Below, one piece after another: positions 6,976 to 14,770 of a DNA stretch of 64,000 bases. The first letter of the stretch is position 1. Every line of letters starts with the position of its first letter. Made by a program: the position numbers and the translations under genes. The DNA comes from CAIUPE01 sp046091665 (GTDB taxonomy: Bacteria > Pseudomonadota > Alphaproteobacteria > Rhizobiales > Beijerinckiaceae): the NCBI GenBank assembly GCA_046091665.1, contig JBJTCD010000017.1, forward strand, positions 28,125-92,124. Reading direction: 5' to 3'. Below the pieces are notes generated by a model. It ran no database searches. It was given only the letters and a program-made list of their open reading frames with translations, and was not told the origin of the DNA.

Positions 6976-9384
6976 TCACGGCATCAGAAAACCATAGTCG
7001 AACACAAGCGGGCGGAGCTTGTCGCCGAGATCGCGATAGGCGCTTTCGAACTCGGCAAAATCGACCGGGGCACTGTCGCCCATCTCGTTGCGGCGTTTCA
7101 GCGCGTTGCGGATTTGATACCAGCCGACATCGGCGCGGTTGAGTTTTAATTCGTCGCGAATGATGAAAGGTGGCGTCTCGGCAAAATAAGCGCGCCAGAG
7201 CATGCTGCCCGCGTTGAGCACCGCTTGCGCTTCGGGGGATAGGGACTTGTCAGCAAGATAGCGGACCATGAAATCCGATTCGAAACGGTCCGGCGCGTTG
7301 ACTTCGGACTCAGTGAACGGAATGAAATGGTTGACGAGCGACCAATTGCGCCCGTTCCACTCCAAGCCATCGGCACCAGCCGTTAAATTACTACCATTGA
7401 ACAACATCCAGATCAGACAATCGCTTTTGAACTCATCGGGCAGCGGCACCGAAGGTTGCAAAAATTGATCGCGATCATTGATCCAAGTTGGTTTGATGAG
7501 ACGACGCACGGCGAAGACGATGGCGGCCTGCCAGAGATTTTCGGGAGTGACGTAGAAGCCGTTACCGGAACTGAAAACAGATGAAAGCAAGGCTGTTTGA
7601 TTAGCTTGTTGCATATCATTGCCATTGCACCAAAAATAGCCAATCGCGTCTTTTCGCCACGATGTTACTTTTGCGTGCTTATCCTGCGGTTGAACGGCAT
7701 TTCTTAGCGGAATTGTCTTAGAATCAGTGTTGAGACGAGGCATCCATAAATTTAAATAACTTGATCTTGGAAGATTATGAAAATTCTTTATACCTTGAGG
7801 AACAGCATTACGGTCTAATATATCGACACTAATTTTTGTAATAGGAGTCTTAATTTTTGAAACCTGATCAATTTGCCATACCAAAAATCCGATAGGAAAA
7901 TTACCGTTCAATCCATCAAACGCTTTGCTATGAACAATAAATCCGTCCAGAAATAGAGCGTTCCAGTTTTGTCTAAATTCTTCAAAATTAAAAGCGTTAA
8001 CGTATTTTAGAGTGCTAAAAATTCCAACAGTTGCGTTAGGTATTTCTGACGAAATCCGTACAATAAATTGCGCGAACAACTCACGTGTTGCGTAACCGTA
8101 ATCGCTCATTCCTAATGAAATTAGTGTCTTTGAAACGCCCGTTTTACTCTCGGAAGGATTGCCAGACACAATGTTGTCCGAATTGGTCGCCTCCGCATAA
8201 GGCGGGTTGATCAGCACCAGAATCTTTTTGGCATTTGGCTTGCCCGCTTTGGCGTCGGCAATCGCATCGCGCAACGCTTGCGGCATTTTGTTCGTGAGGC
8301 TGTAATCAATCTGGCCGAAATCATCAATATCATCATTCAGATAATCATATTGAAACCGCGTTGCGGCAACGCATGTGCGCGTGGCGCGCATCACATCAAT
8401 ATCCGCCTGATCAAGCGTTGACATGAAAATATTGCGATGATTGGAATGTTTGACTTCCAGATCGCCAACACCGCAGCACATATCCCACACGATATAATTG
8501 CGCTGCCAATTTTTGCCCAAAGTCTCGGCAAGCTTGTCATAGGCTTTATCAACCACATGCAGCGGCGTGTAAAACGCGCCTTTGAAACTGCGCTCATCAA
8601 GCGGAATGAGACTGTCGCGCCGCTCCAATAAATAATTGCGAAATTCTTCTGCAGGCGGGCGATGATAAATCGCCCAGAATTGGCGATAGCCTTCGCGATT
8701 GCCGAGCGGGTAGAGCTTACCCTCTAACATAAAGACGGGCTGATTATTCTTATGCAATAATTCAGCCGGTAAATTCTCATGCGTTGAAATCGTTCCGTCG
8801 CTCATAATGTCAGCGAAAAACAAGAGATTATATTTCTCCTCCGGTACGCCCGAAATTTCGCGCCCGATCATCTCGACCCATTTATCGAAGACTTGCTTGA
8901 GATTATCGGGCGTAATCGGTGTGCGGATAATGACGCCCGAACGGATCGCTTCCTTCACCGTTGTGATAAATTCGGATTCATGAGTCTTGAGCTTGAATGA
9001 AACGAGATAGGTGCCGATATAGCTCGACACTTCGTCAAGCGCTTCTTGCGGAAACTGGCTCGCCGATTTGCCCCATTTAATCGTTTTCTTTTTGAGAAAC
9101 GGAATCACATCCGCCGATTGCATCAAGGCGGCTTTTTCCGTGTCGATCACCGCAAGAAAGGGCGGAACATGCTCGCCTTTGTCCAGCGCCACCTGCACAT
9201 AATGCAGAAGTTGCGTGAACATTGCATAGCTTGATGTAGGCTTATCTTTTGCCTCAAACCAAATTTCTTTGGTTTGAATATCGACAAGATTCTTGCTGTA
9301 ATTTTTGAGCCCCAACGCCTTGATGTAAGCGTCTTTGACGTCTTCTTCCGTCCGCGTCGATTGCAGTTTTTCGTAAAGGCTCAT
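6976..9384 (-). CDS. Single-chain restriction-modification protein (type IIG-like N6-adenine methyltransferase)
   Basis: 802 residues. The N-terminus has a possible PD-(D/E)xK nuclease core, D35-x8-E44-x-K46 (DIQTKEIWFEAKDK). A helical linker follows to about 265, then methyltransferase motif X (FKGAFYTPLHVVDKA, about 270), motif I (WDMCCGVGDLE, about 300) and the catalytic NPPY of N6-adenine enzymes (about 392-395). The C-terminal third should hold the target-recognition domain. No separate S or R subunit gene is nearby, which fits a type IIG enzyme that cuts and methylates by itself. Base composition drops sharply in about 7580-8160 (AT-rich), unlike the flanks, a sign of a mosaic or recently acquired gene. 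A palindrome overlaps its promoter. Alternative: an orphan methyltransferase with an inactive N-terminus. Confidence 0.8.
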   Translation of the reverse strand: MSLYEKLQSTRTEEDVKDAYIKALGLKNYSKNLVDIQTKEIWFEAKDKPTSSYAMFTQLLHYVQVALDKGEHVPPFLAVIDTEKAALMQSADVIPFLKKKTIKWGKSASQFPQEALDEVSSYIGTYLVSFKLKTHESEFITTVKEAIRSGVIIRTPITPDNLKQVFDKWVEMIGREISGVPEEKYNLLFFADIMSDGTISTHENLPAELLHKNNQPVFMLEGKLYPLGNREGYRQFWAIYHRPPAEEFRNYLLERRDSLIPLDERSFKGAFYTPLHVVDKAYDKLAETLGKNWQRNYIVWDMCCGVGDLEVKHSNHRNIFMSTLDQADIDVMRATRTCVAATRFQYDYLNDDIDDFGQIDYSLTNKMPQALRDAIADAKAGKPNAKKILVLINPPYAEATNSDNIVSGNPSESKTGVSKTLISLGMSDYGYATRELFAQFIVRISSEIPNATVGIFSTLKYVNAFNFEEFRQNWNALFLDGFIVHSKAFDGLNGNFPIGFLVWQIDQVSKIKTPITKISVDILDRNAVPQGIKNFHNLPRSSYLNLWMPRLNTDSKTIPLRNAVQPQDKHAKVTSWRKDAIGYFWCNGNDMQQANQTALLSSVFSSGNGFYVTPENLWQAAIVFAVRRLIKPTWINDRDQFLQPSVPLPDEFKSDCLIWMLFNGSNLTAGADGLEWNGRNWSLVNHFIPFTESEVNAPDRFESDFMVRYLADKSLSPEAQAVLNAGSMLWRAYFAETPPFIIRDELKLNRADVGWYQIRNALKRRNEMGDSAPVDFAEFESAYRDLGDKLRPLVFDYGFLMP

Positions 9385-9495
9385 GCGGGACCAAGGGTAA
9401 GAGGCGTTTTTATAGGCGTTAAGACATCGACATCGGCTTCACGTGGACGGATCGGCCACAAAGAAGGAAAAACGCAAAACCCGTTGGGACTTTGA

Positions 9496-9526
9496 ATTAT
9501 TTTACATAATTGACGTTACGTCAATT
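9496..9526 (-). promoter_or_regulatory. Promoter with overlapping palindrome before the RM gene
   Basis: On the minus strand, -35 TTGACG (9519-9524) and -10 AATAAT (9496-9501) are spaced by 17 bp. A 9-bp inverted repeat, AATTGACGT-t-ACGTCAATT (9508-9526), covers the -35. This looks like a repressor site that would delay or limit expression of the restriction gene. No dedicated controller gene is adjacent; HigA from the neighbouring pair is one candidate. The leader to the ATG is about 105 nt. Confidence 0.6.
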
Positions 9527-9564
9527 TTATAAAAAAAGCATGAGTTTAATTTTAATCGCGCATG

Positions 9565-9589
9565 AAAAAAGCCGCCCTGAGGCGGCTTT
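9565..9589. terminator. Bidirectional rho-independent terminator
   Basis: AAAAAA-GCCGCC-ctga-GGCGGC-TTT: on the minus strand the stem AAAGCCGCC/GGCGGCTTT is followed by further T residues. It would stop transcripts from higBA or puuE before the RM gene. It sits just beyond the duplicated puuE tail, as an original puuE terminator would. Confidence 0.8.
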
Positions 9590-9613
9590 CGTGAGTTTAA
9601 CCATGCGACGGCT

Positions 9614-9655
9614 CTACCCCACCGGATGGACCTTGCGGCAATGGCGCGCTATGTC
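9614..9655 (-). repeat. Displaced copy of the 3' end of puuE (direct repeat, left copy)
   Basis: This 42-bp stretch matches 10349-10390 (the last 14 codons of puuE including the stop) at 38 of 42 positions. It reads DIARHCRKVHPVG-stop compared with DIARHWRKVHPAG-stop in the intact gene. A further shared block ATAATCGAGGA follows at 9681-9691 (10430-10440 in puuE) with 14 bases lost between. The copy has no start and carries an in-frame stop farther up, so it is a remnant. Confidence 0.88.
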
Positions 9656-9730
9656 AGTCCGCTCAGCGAATCAATTTGAGATAATCGAGGACATCAAATT
9701 TTGAAAGTTTGATCATCTGATTGTGTCTGC

Positions 9731-10060
9731 TCACGCTTTCCTCGGCGTGATTCCGGCAAGCACGCCGGCTAATTCACGGCGCTCTTGCATCAGTTCAAAT
9801 TGCATTTGCAGGCCTAAGAAAAAACCCTCGGACACACCGAAATAGCGGGCGAGCCGCAAATCGGTGTTCGCGGTGACGGCGCGTTTGCCCAAGATAATCT
9901 CGTTGATGCGGCGGGGCGATACGCCGATCGCTTTGGCAAGCGCGGTTTGGCTGATGCCGAGAGGCTCTAGAAAATCCTCCGCCAGCACGTCGCCCGCGTG
10001 CGGATTGTAGAGCAGATCATCGGTGGTAATCGATGATACTGACGCGGAAGGCCTCGCCAT
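9731..10060 (-). CDS. higA: HigA-type antitoxin (XRE family)
   Basis: From the ATG at 10060 the protein has 109 residues; the frame is open to an ATG at 10093, which would overlap higB by 77 bases. The helix-turn-helix reads ISQTALAKAIGVSPRRINEIILGKR, typical of the plasmid-maintenance antidote (VapI/HigA) family. FGVSEGFFLGLQMQFELMQ follows, the usual C-terminal signature of this family. It neutralises HigB and should repress the operon by binding the palindrome before higB. As usual for higBA, the toxin comes first. No clear ribosome site is seen, so translation is probably coupled to higB. Confidence 0.9.
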   Translation of the reverse strand: MARPSASVSSITTDDLLYNPHAGDVLAEDFLEPLGISQTALAKAIGVSPRRINEIILGKRAVTANTDLRLARYFGVSEGFFLGLQMQFELMQERRELAGVLAGITPRKA

Positions 10061-10301
10061 TTTGCCAGACGAAACAGATGCGCCATTGGTCATTGATGCG
10101 AATACTCCATTGCCCCTTTAAATCACCGCGCAAGGCTTCGAGACGATTGCCCGGCGGAATGCGTAAATCCTCAATCAATTTGGCCTGATGGATGAGACGT
10201 AACTTTCGCAAAGCCGTATCTTGAATGGTGCGCGGCAATTTGCGGCTTACACGGCCTTCCCAAATCGTCTCTGTTTCCAGGTCACCAAAAGATTTGATCA
10301 T
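10017..10301 (-). CDS. higB: HigB-type toxin (RelE/ParE fold)
   Basis: 94 residues with the full HigB pattern: IKSF at the start, IWEGRVSRKLP, a basic helix, DLRIPPGNRLEALRGD and GQWSIRINDQWRICF near the end, then DYHR. HigB toxins cleave mRNA on the translating ribosome. The gene overlaps higA. The ATG is fixed by homology but lies immediately after a TATAAA, so the promoter geometry is odd. The module sits between puuE and a decayed copy of the puuE tail, which suggests insertion. Confidence 0.93.
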   Translation of the reverse strand: MIKSFGDLETETIWEGRVSRKLPRTIQDTALRKLRLIHQAKLIEDLRIPPGNRLEALRGDLKGQWSIRINDQWRICFVWQNGEAFRVSIIDYHR

Positions 10302-10309
10302 TTATACCG

Positions 10310-10321
10310 CATAACGTTATG
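10310..10321 (-). promoter_or_regulatory. Palindromic operator upstream of higB
   Basis: CATAACGTTATG is a perfect 12-bp palindrome nine bases before the higB ATG. It lies in the 17-bp spacer between TTGCAA (-35-like) and TATAAA (-10-like) on the minus strand. The -10-like TATAAA runs into the ATG, so if this promoter is used transcription would start inside the gene. Confidence 0.6.
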
Positions 10322-10348
10322 AGTTGCAAGTTACAGGAGCAATCGCCC

Positions 10349-11263
10349 CTACCCCGCCGGATGGACCTTGCGCCAATGGCGGGCGATGTCGATGCGGCGG
10401 GCGACCCAGACGTGATCGTGGCTTTGCACATAATCGAGGAATTTTTCGAGCGCGAGCGCGCGACCGGGGCGCCCCACCAAGCGGCAATGAAGCCCGATAT
10501 TCATCATCTTCGGCGCGCCTTCTGCACCCTCACGATAAAGCATGTCGAAATTGTCTTTGAGATAAGAATAGAAATGCTCGCCCGTATTGAAGCCTTGTGG
10601 CGTCGCAAAACGCATATCATTCGCATCAAGCGTATAGGGAATGATGAGATGCGGGCCTTTCGGGCCATGAACCCAATAAGGAAGATCATCGGCATAAGTG
10701 TCGGATGAATAGAGAAAGCCGCCTTCTTCCATCACGAGCTGCTGCGTGTTCATAGAGCAACGGCCTGTATACCAACCGAGCGGACGCTCGCCTGTCAGCT
10801 CCTTGTGAAGCTTGATTGATTCAGCAATTTGCTGGCGCTCGTCCTCCATCGGCATATCTTTATGCTCGACCCATTTGAGGCCATGTGAAGCGATTTCCCA
10901 CTCCGCATCCATCATCGCTTTCAACTGATCGGGCGAACGCATCAAAGCTGTTGTCACGCCATAGCAGGTGACCGGCATATTGCGTTTGGTGAACATGCGA
11001 TAAAGCCGCCAGAAACCGGCACGCGCACCATATTCATAAATCGATTCCATATTCCAATGGCGTTGGCCCGGCCATTGTGCGGCACCAACAATTTCTGAAA
11101 GAAAGGCTTCGGATGCGGCATCGCCATGAAGAATGTTGTTCTCGCCGCCCTCCTCATAATTGACAACAAATTGAACGCAAATATTTGCACCACCGGGCCA
11201 TTGCGGATCGGGTGTATGACGGCCATAGCCTTTCATATCGCGCGGATAAATCTCTTGAGCCAT
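10349..11263 (-). CDS. puuE: Allantoinase PuuE (polysaccharide-deacetylase family)
   Basis: 304 residues, the length of cofactor-independent allantoinases. The N-terminus has YGRHTPDPQWPGGANICVQF and NYEEGGENNILHGD; the middle has EIASHGLKW and the end IGLHCRLVGRPGRA, all signatures of the PuuE subgroup of the NodB-fold family. The enzyme hydrolyses allantoin to allantoate in purine degradation. No other ureide-pathway genes are nearby in the window, so the gene is isolated. Its last 14 codons are duplicated at 9614-9655 on the far side of higBA. The divergence of that copy (Trp to Cys, Ala to Val, upstream stop) shows that the copy here is the functional one. Confidence 0.9.
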   Translation of the reverse strand: MAQEIYPRDMKGYGRHTPDPQWPGGANICVQFVVNYEEGGENNILHGDAASEAFLSEIVGAAQWPGQRHWNMESIYEYGARAGFWRLYRMFTKRNMPVTCYGVTTALMRSPDQLKAMMDAEWEIASHGLKWVEHKDMPMEDERQQIAESIKLHKELTGERPLGWYTGRCSMNTQQLVMEEGGFLYSSDTYADDLPYWVHGPKGPHLIIPYTLDANDMRFATPQGFNTGEHFYSYLKDNFDMLYREGAEGAPKMMNIGLHCRLVGRPGRALALEKFLDYVQSHDHVWVARRIDIARHWRKVHPAG

Positions 11264-11302
11264 GACGTTACTCCCTCAGATCTTCTTTGTAGTGATTGTC
11301 GT

Positions 11303-12634
11303 TTAGATCAGGCCCAAGAAACCAAGACCCGATCCCGCAAGAATGGTGAGCATAAGAACAGCCCATAGAGGCCATCGCAACAGAAAAAACATCAGCGCCG
11401 CGAAACTTGAAAGTAAGACCGCTTCGATCTGAAAACTGGCCCAAGAGACCAGCGGCATGCGCATAAGCCCTGCTTCATAGGTCGTCACATTTGCAAAGAA
11501 GAGATGAAGCGCGAACCACACGCCGACCCATGCAATGACGCCAACGACAATGGAAGTGATCGCTTTCAGTGCGGATGCGAGTCTTTGATAGGTTCTCAAC
11601 CGTTCAAAAAGCGGTGCGCCTGCAAAGATAAAGAGAAAACTTGGAGCGAAGGTCATCCACACTGTCAGTGCTGATCCTATTATTGCAGCGAGGAGCGGAG
11701 AGAGAGGCGCAGCCGCACGATGAGCGGCAAGAAAGCCAACAAATTGAGTGACAAGAATTGTGGGCCCGGGTGTCGTCTCTGCAAGACCCAAACCATCCGA
11801 CATCTCAATCGACGAGAGCCATGATTTTGTTTCAACCGCTGTCTGCGCGAGCCACGCCAAAAGCGCATAAGCACCGCCAAAACTCAAACTCGCAAGTTTT
11901 GCAAAGAACAAACCGATGTCAAAAAGCCGATGCTCCATGCCAAGACTGAGCGCGATAAAAATCAACGGACTAAACCAAATGACAAGCCAAAAAAAAGCGC
12001 GCTTTAAAAGAGCGCTCCAATTGATCGAATCCAAGTGATGGTCATCACTTATCTCGCGCACGCCAAACAATGAAGGAAAAATCAGATCAAGAATATAAGC
12101 AGATATTGCGGCTGCAAGAATGAGAATTGGAAAAGGAATTGTGGTGAGCGCCATGGCAAGAAAAGCTATGAACGCAAAGACAAAAGAAATTTTATTGATA
12201 AAGGCACGACGCGCTAGACGTATAACCGCATGAATGATCAATGAGAGAACCGCGCATTTCAACCCGAAGAACAAAGACGCCACAGAAGGATACGCGCCGT
12301 AATAGACATAGAGCGTTGAGAGACCGAGCATCACAAAAGCGCCGGGGAACACAAATAAAATGCCCGCAATAAGACCGCCACTCACGCCTGAAAAACGCCA
12401 ACCAAGATAGGTCGCCAATTGCTGTGCTTCGGGCCCGGGGAGAAGCATGCAAAGATTAAGCGCATGAAGAAATGAACGCTCGTCAATCAAACGCCGCTCT
12501 TCAACAAATTCACGGTGAAGAAGCGCGATCTGCGCGGCCGCCCCACCGAAAGAGAGGCAGCCGATTTTGAACCACGTCTTCGCCATGGGATCATTGACGG
12601 TCGGCAAGTGATGGCTCTGCGTTCGGTCTTCCAC
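11303..12634 (-). CDS. chrA: Chromate transporter ChrA (two-domain form)
   Basis: 443 residues with two homologous halves. Each half carries the FGG and PGP motifs of the CHR family: CLSFGGAAAQIALL and MLLPGPEAQQLATYLGW in the first, LSFGGAYALLAWLAQ and AETTPGPTILVTQFVG in the second. About ten to twelve membrane segments are visible. ChrA is thought to expel chromate from the cytoplasm through the inner membrane. No chrB regulator is present here. An internal Met at residue 17 is an alternative start. The gene is divergent from a DMT transporter across a 150-bp intergenic region. Confidence 0.92.
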   Translation of the reverse strand: MEDRTQSHHLPTVNDPMAKTWFKIGCLSFGGAAAQIALLHREFVEERRLIDERSFLHALNLCMLLPGPEAQQLATYLGWRFSGVSGGLIAGILFVFPGAFVMLGLSTLYVYYGAYPSVASLFFGLKCAVLSLIIHAVIRLARRAFINKISFVFAFIAFLAMALTTIPFPILILAAAISAYILDLIFPSLFGVREISDDHHLDSINWSALLKRAFFWLVIWFSPLIFIALSLGMEHRLFDIGLFFAKLASLSFGGAYALLAWLAQTAVETKSWLSSIEMSDGLGLAETTPGPTILVTQFVGFLAAHRAAAPLSPLLAAIIGSALTVWMTFAPSFLFIFAGAPLFERLRTYQRLASALKAITSIVVGVIAWVGVWFALHLFFANVTTYEAGLMRMPLVSWASFQIEAVLLSSFAALMFFLLRWPLWAVLMLTILAGSGLGFLGLI

Positions 12635-12785
12635 GTCAACACCCGCTTAGCTCGCATAGAGAGCAAGAATTTCACAGCCACTATTGCCAAATTGTGACAA
12701 AGCTGCAACGGGGCTCTGCTGAAACCGGGGTCGCCAAAGTCGATCGCGCTCGCTATGAAGCCTCACTGTTTTAAGAACGAGATCC

Positions 12786-13691
12786 ATGAGCCCTAACGCC
12801 CATCAGCCGCGTGACGAAAAAATCAACCGCTTGATCGGTATCGGCCTGATGTGCCTCACATTCTTGTGTTTCACCGGGCTTGATACGACCGCAAAATGGT
12901 TGAACCACTCGATTCCGACGATTCAAATCGTCTGGGCACGTTATACTTTCAGCGTGGTGCTTGTTCTTCTCGTCATCAATCCGAAAACCAAACCGGGTGT
13001 CCTGACAACAAAAAAGCCTCTTGTTCAGATCATCCGCTCCTTGCTGCTTTTGCTCTCCACGCTCGCCAATTTCTTGGCGCTCAATTATCTGCAGCTTGCG
13101 CAAACCACAACAATCGCTTTGGCAACACCCCTGCTTGTGTCAGCGCTGAGCGGGCCCCTCTTAGGCGAGTCGGTCCCGCGTGATCGTTTCATTGCGATTG
13201 GCATCGGGTTTCTTGGCGTCGTCAGTGTCGCGCGCCCGGGCTTTGGCGGCATCCATCCGGTTGCCATTCTTTCTATCTTGGGCATGTGTTGCTACGCTGG
13301 CTATGCGTTGATGACGCGTTTTCTCGTTGGTCATGATCAAACAGAGACGACGCTTGTTTATTCAGGCCTTGTGGGCGCCGTTATTCTTTCTTTTGGGTTG
13401 CCGCTTTTCTGGCAGGCGCCGCCGGATCTCTTCACCTGGGCTCTGATGTTATGCATGGGCCTTTTCGCGGCAATAGGTCATTTCTTTTTGATTACCGCAC
13501 ATCGCTTTGCGCCCGCCTATGTGCTCTCACCCTTTATGTATACACAGCTCGGATGGATGACTCTTTCAGGCTATCTTGTTTTTGGTGACGTGCCTGATTC
13601 ATTCACCATCGCAGGCGGCGTGATTATTGTTTTATCCGGGCTTTACCTGATTTTTCAGGAAAGCCGCGGATTTTCTAAACAATTTGAATAA
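12786..13691 (+). CDS. DMT-superfamily (EamA) transporter
   Basis: 301 residues, ten predicted membrane helices in two EamA repeats. The first includes LMCLTFLCFTGLDTTAKWLN and WARYTFSVVLVLL, the second ILGMCCYAGYALMTRFLVG and SPFMYTQLGWMTLSGYLVFGDVP. Such proteins export or import small metabolites through the inner membrane; the substrate cannot be told. It stands alone, convergent with the following dehydrogenase gene 15 bases away. Confidence 0.88.
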   Translation: MSPNAHQPRDEKINRLIGIGLMCLTFLCFTGLDTTAKWLNHSIPTIQIVWARYTFSVVLVLLVINPKTKPGVLTTKKPLVQIIRSLLLLLSTLANFLALNYLQLAQTTTIALATPLLVSALSGPLLGESVPRDRFIAIGIGFLGVVSVARPGFGGIHPVAILSILGMCCYAGYALMTRFLVGHDQTETTLVYSGLVGAVILSFGLPLFWQAPPDLFTWALMLCMGLFAAIGHFFLITAHRFAPAYVLSPFMYTQLGWMTLSGYLVFGDVPDSFTIAGGVIIVLSGLYLIFQESRGFSKQFE

Positions 13692-13706
13692 AGAGAAATC
13701 AGAATT

Positions 13707-14609
13707 TCACGTCGGTCTTTCACCGAGTTTCGTTCCGTTGAGTTCAGCAACAAAGTCACCAAGCATCGGCACAAAATCATCGCCACGGCCCTGATTAAGC
13801 GCCATTGTGTAGATGTTCTTGATCGCGTTGCCGAGCGGATTTGATACACCCGCATCATCCGCCATAGATTCAAGATAACGTGTGTCCTTATAGGCGTTTG
13901 CCAATGTGAATTTATGCGCGTTGATATCGCGCTCAAGCGTATATTTCATGAAAGTTTGATAGAACCCGCAATCCATACGGCCACCGCGAATGACGCTATC
14001 AAAGCGATCCGGTGTGATACCGACTTTACGCGCGACAACCAGCGCTTCCGAATAAAGCGCTGCATATCCCAGTGAAAGAAAATTATTGACGAGCTTCATA
14101 CGATGGCCATCGCCGGGACCCCCGACATGAATGACACGTCCCGCCCATTTTTCCATAACCGGTTTCACCCTTGCGAAAATTTCATCACTCGCACCCACCA
14201 TCGTATCGAGTGTGCCGTCCCATGCTTCCTTCGGTGTACGACCCAAAGGGGCATCAACAAGCGTGATGTTACGCGCAGCGCATTCGTGAAAAAGTTTCAT
14301 CGTCGAAACCGGATCGGATGTTGATGTATCAACAATGATCGAACCGGCAGCGAGATGGTGCGCCAATCCATTTTCGCCCAGAGTGACCGCTTCAACTTCT
14401 TTCGATCCTGTCACGCATAGAAATACAATATCGGAGGCACGCGCGAGTTCGGGAATCGATTTCACCTCTTTGGCACCACGCTTTACGACATCCTCAATAG
14501 GTGCGCGGTTGCGATGGCCGATCACCGTGAGCGGATGTCCTTTTTCGACGATGTTCTTCGCCATGCCGTGGCCCATATAACCCAAACCGATAAAACCGAT
14601 CTTTTCCAT
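13707..14609 (-). CDS. Beta-hydroxyacid dehydrogenase (3-hydroxyisobutyrate / L-threonate dehydrogenase-like)
   Basis: Using the ATG at 14609 (AAGGG upstream; MEKIGFIGLG is the expected N-terminus) gives 300 residues. The NAD(P) site is GFIGLGYMGHGMA at residues 4-16. The substrate-binding segment DAPLGRTPKEAWDGTL and the catalytic-lysine segment GHRMKLVNNFLSLG follow. The family oxidises 3-hydroxyisobutyrate, tartronate semialdehyde, L-threonate and similar acids. The nearby DenD-like and 2-hydroxyacid dehydrogenase genes favour a sugar-acid substrate, but none can be assigned. It is divergent from the next gene. Confidence 0.88.
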   Translation of the reverse strand: MEKIGFIGLGYMGHGMAKNIVEKGHPLTVIGHRNRAPIEDVVKRGAKEVKSIPELARASDIVFLCVTGSKEVEAVTLGENGLAHHLAAGSIIVDTSTSDPVSTMKLFHECAARNITLVDAPLGRTPKEAWDGTLDTMVGASDEIFARVKPVMEKWAGRVIHVGGPGDGHRMKLVNNFLSLGYAALYSEALVVARKVGITPDRFDSVIRGGRMDCGFYQTFMKYTLERDINAHKFTLANAYKDTRYLESMADDAGVSNPLGNAIKNIYTMALNQGRGDDFVPMLGDFVAELNGTKLGERPT

Positions 14610-14770
14610 TGCTTTTACCCTTCTTGTGACCGCCCGATGGGCAGCCTCCCCGAATACCACTTTCCACATGCATTGCATGAAAATCAAGAATTGGTCATAT
14701 GCATGTGATCATCAGTCGCAAGATTCGGGAGCGGTCACTCTCCCGCACCCTCAGGAGGAAAGACATCACC

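Noticed and set aside
6969..6985. GATGCC/GGCATC hairpin over the stop of the RM gene, considered as a terminator.
   Set aside because: Short stem with only a T-rich, interrupted tail; too weak to call.
6274..7149. Long plus-strand frame of 291 codons across the odc 5' end, the leader and the RM gene 3' end.
   Set aside because: It overlaps two well supported minus-strand genes and a structured leader, and its composition is Arg/Pro-rich shadow-like with no recognisable domain.
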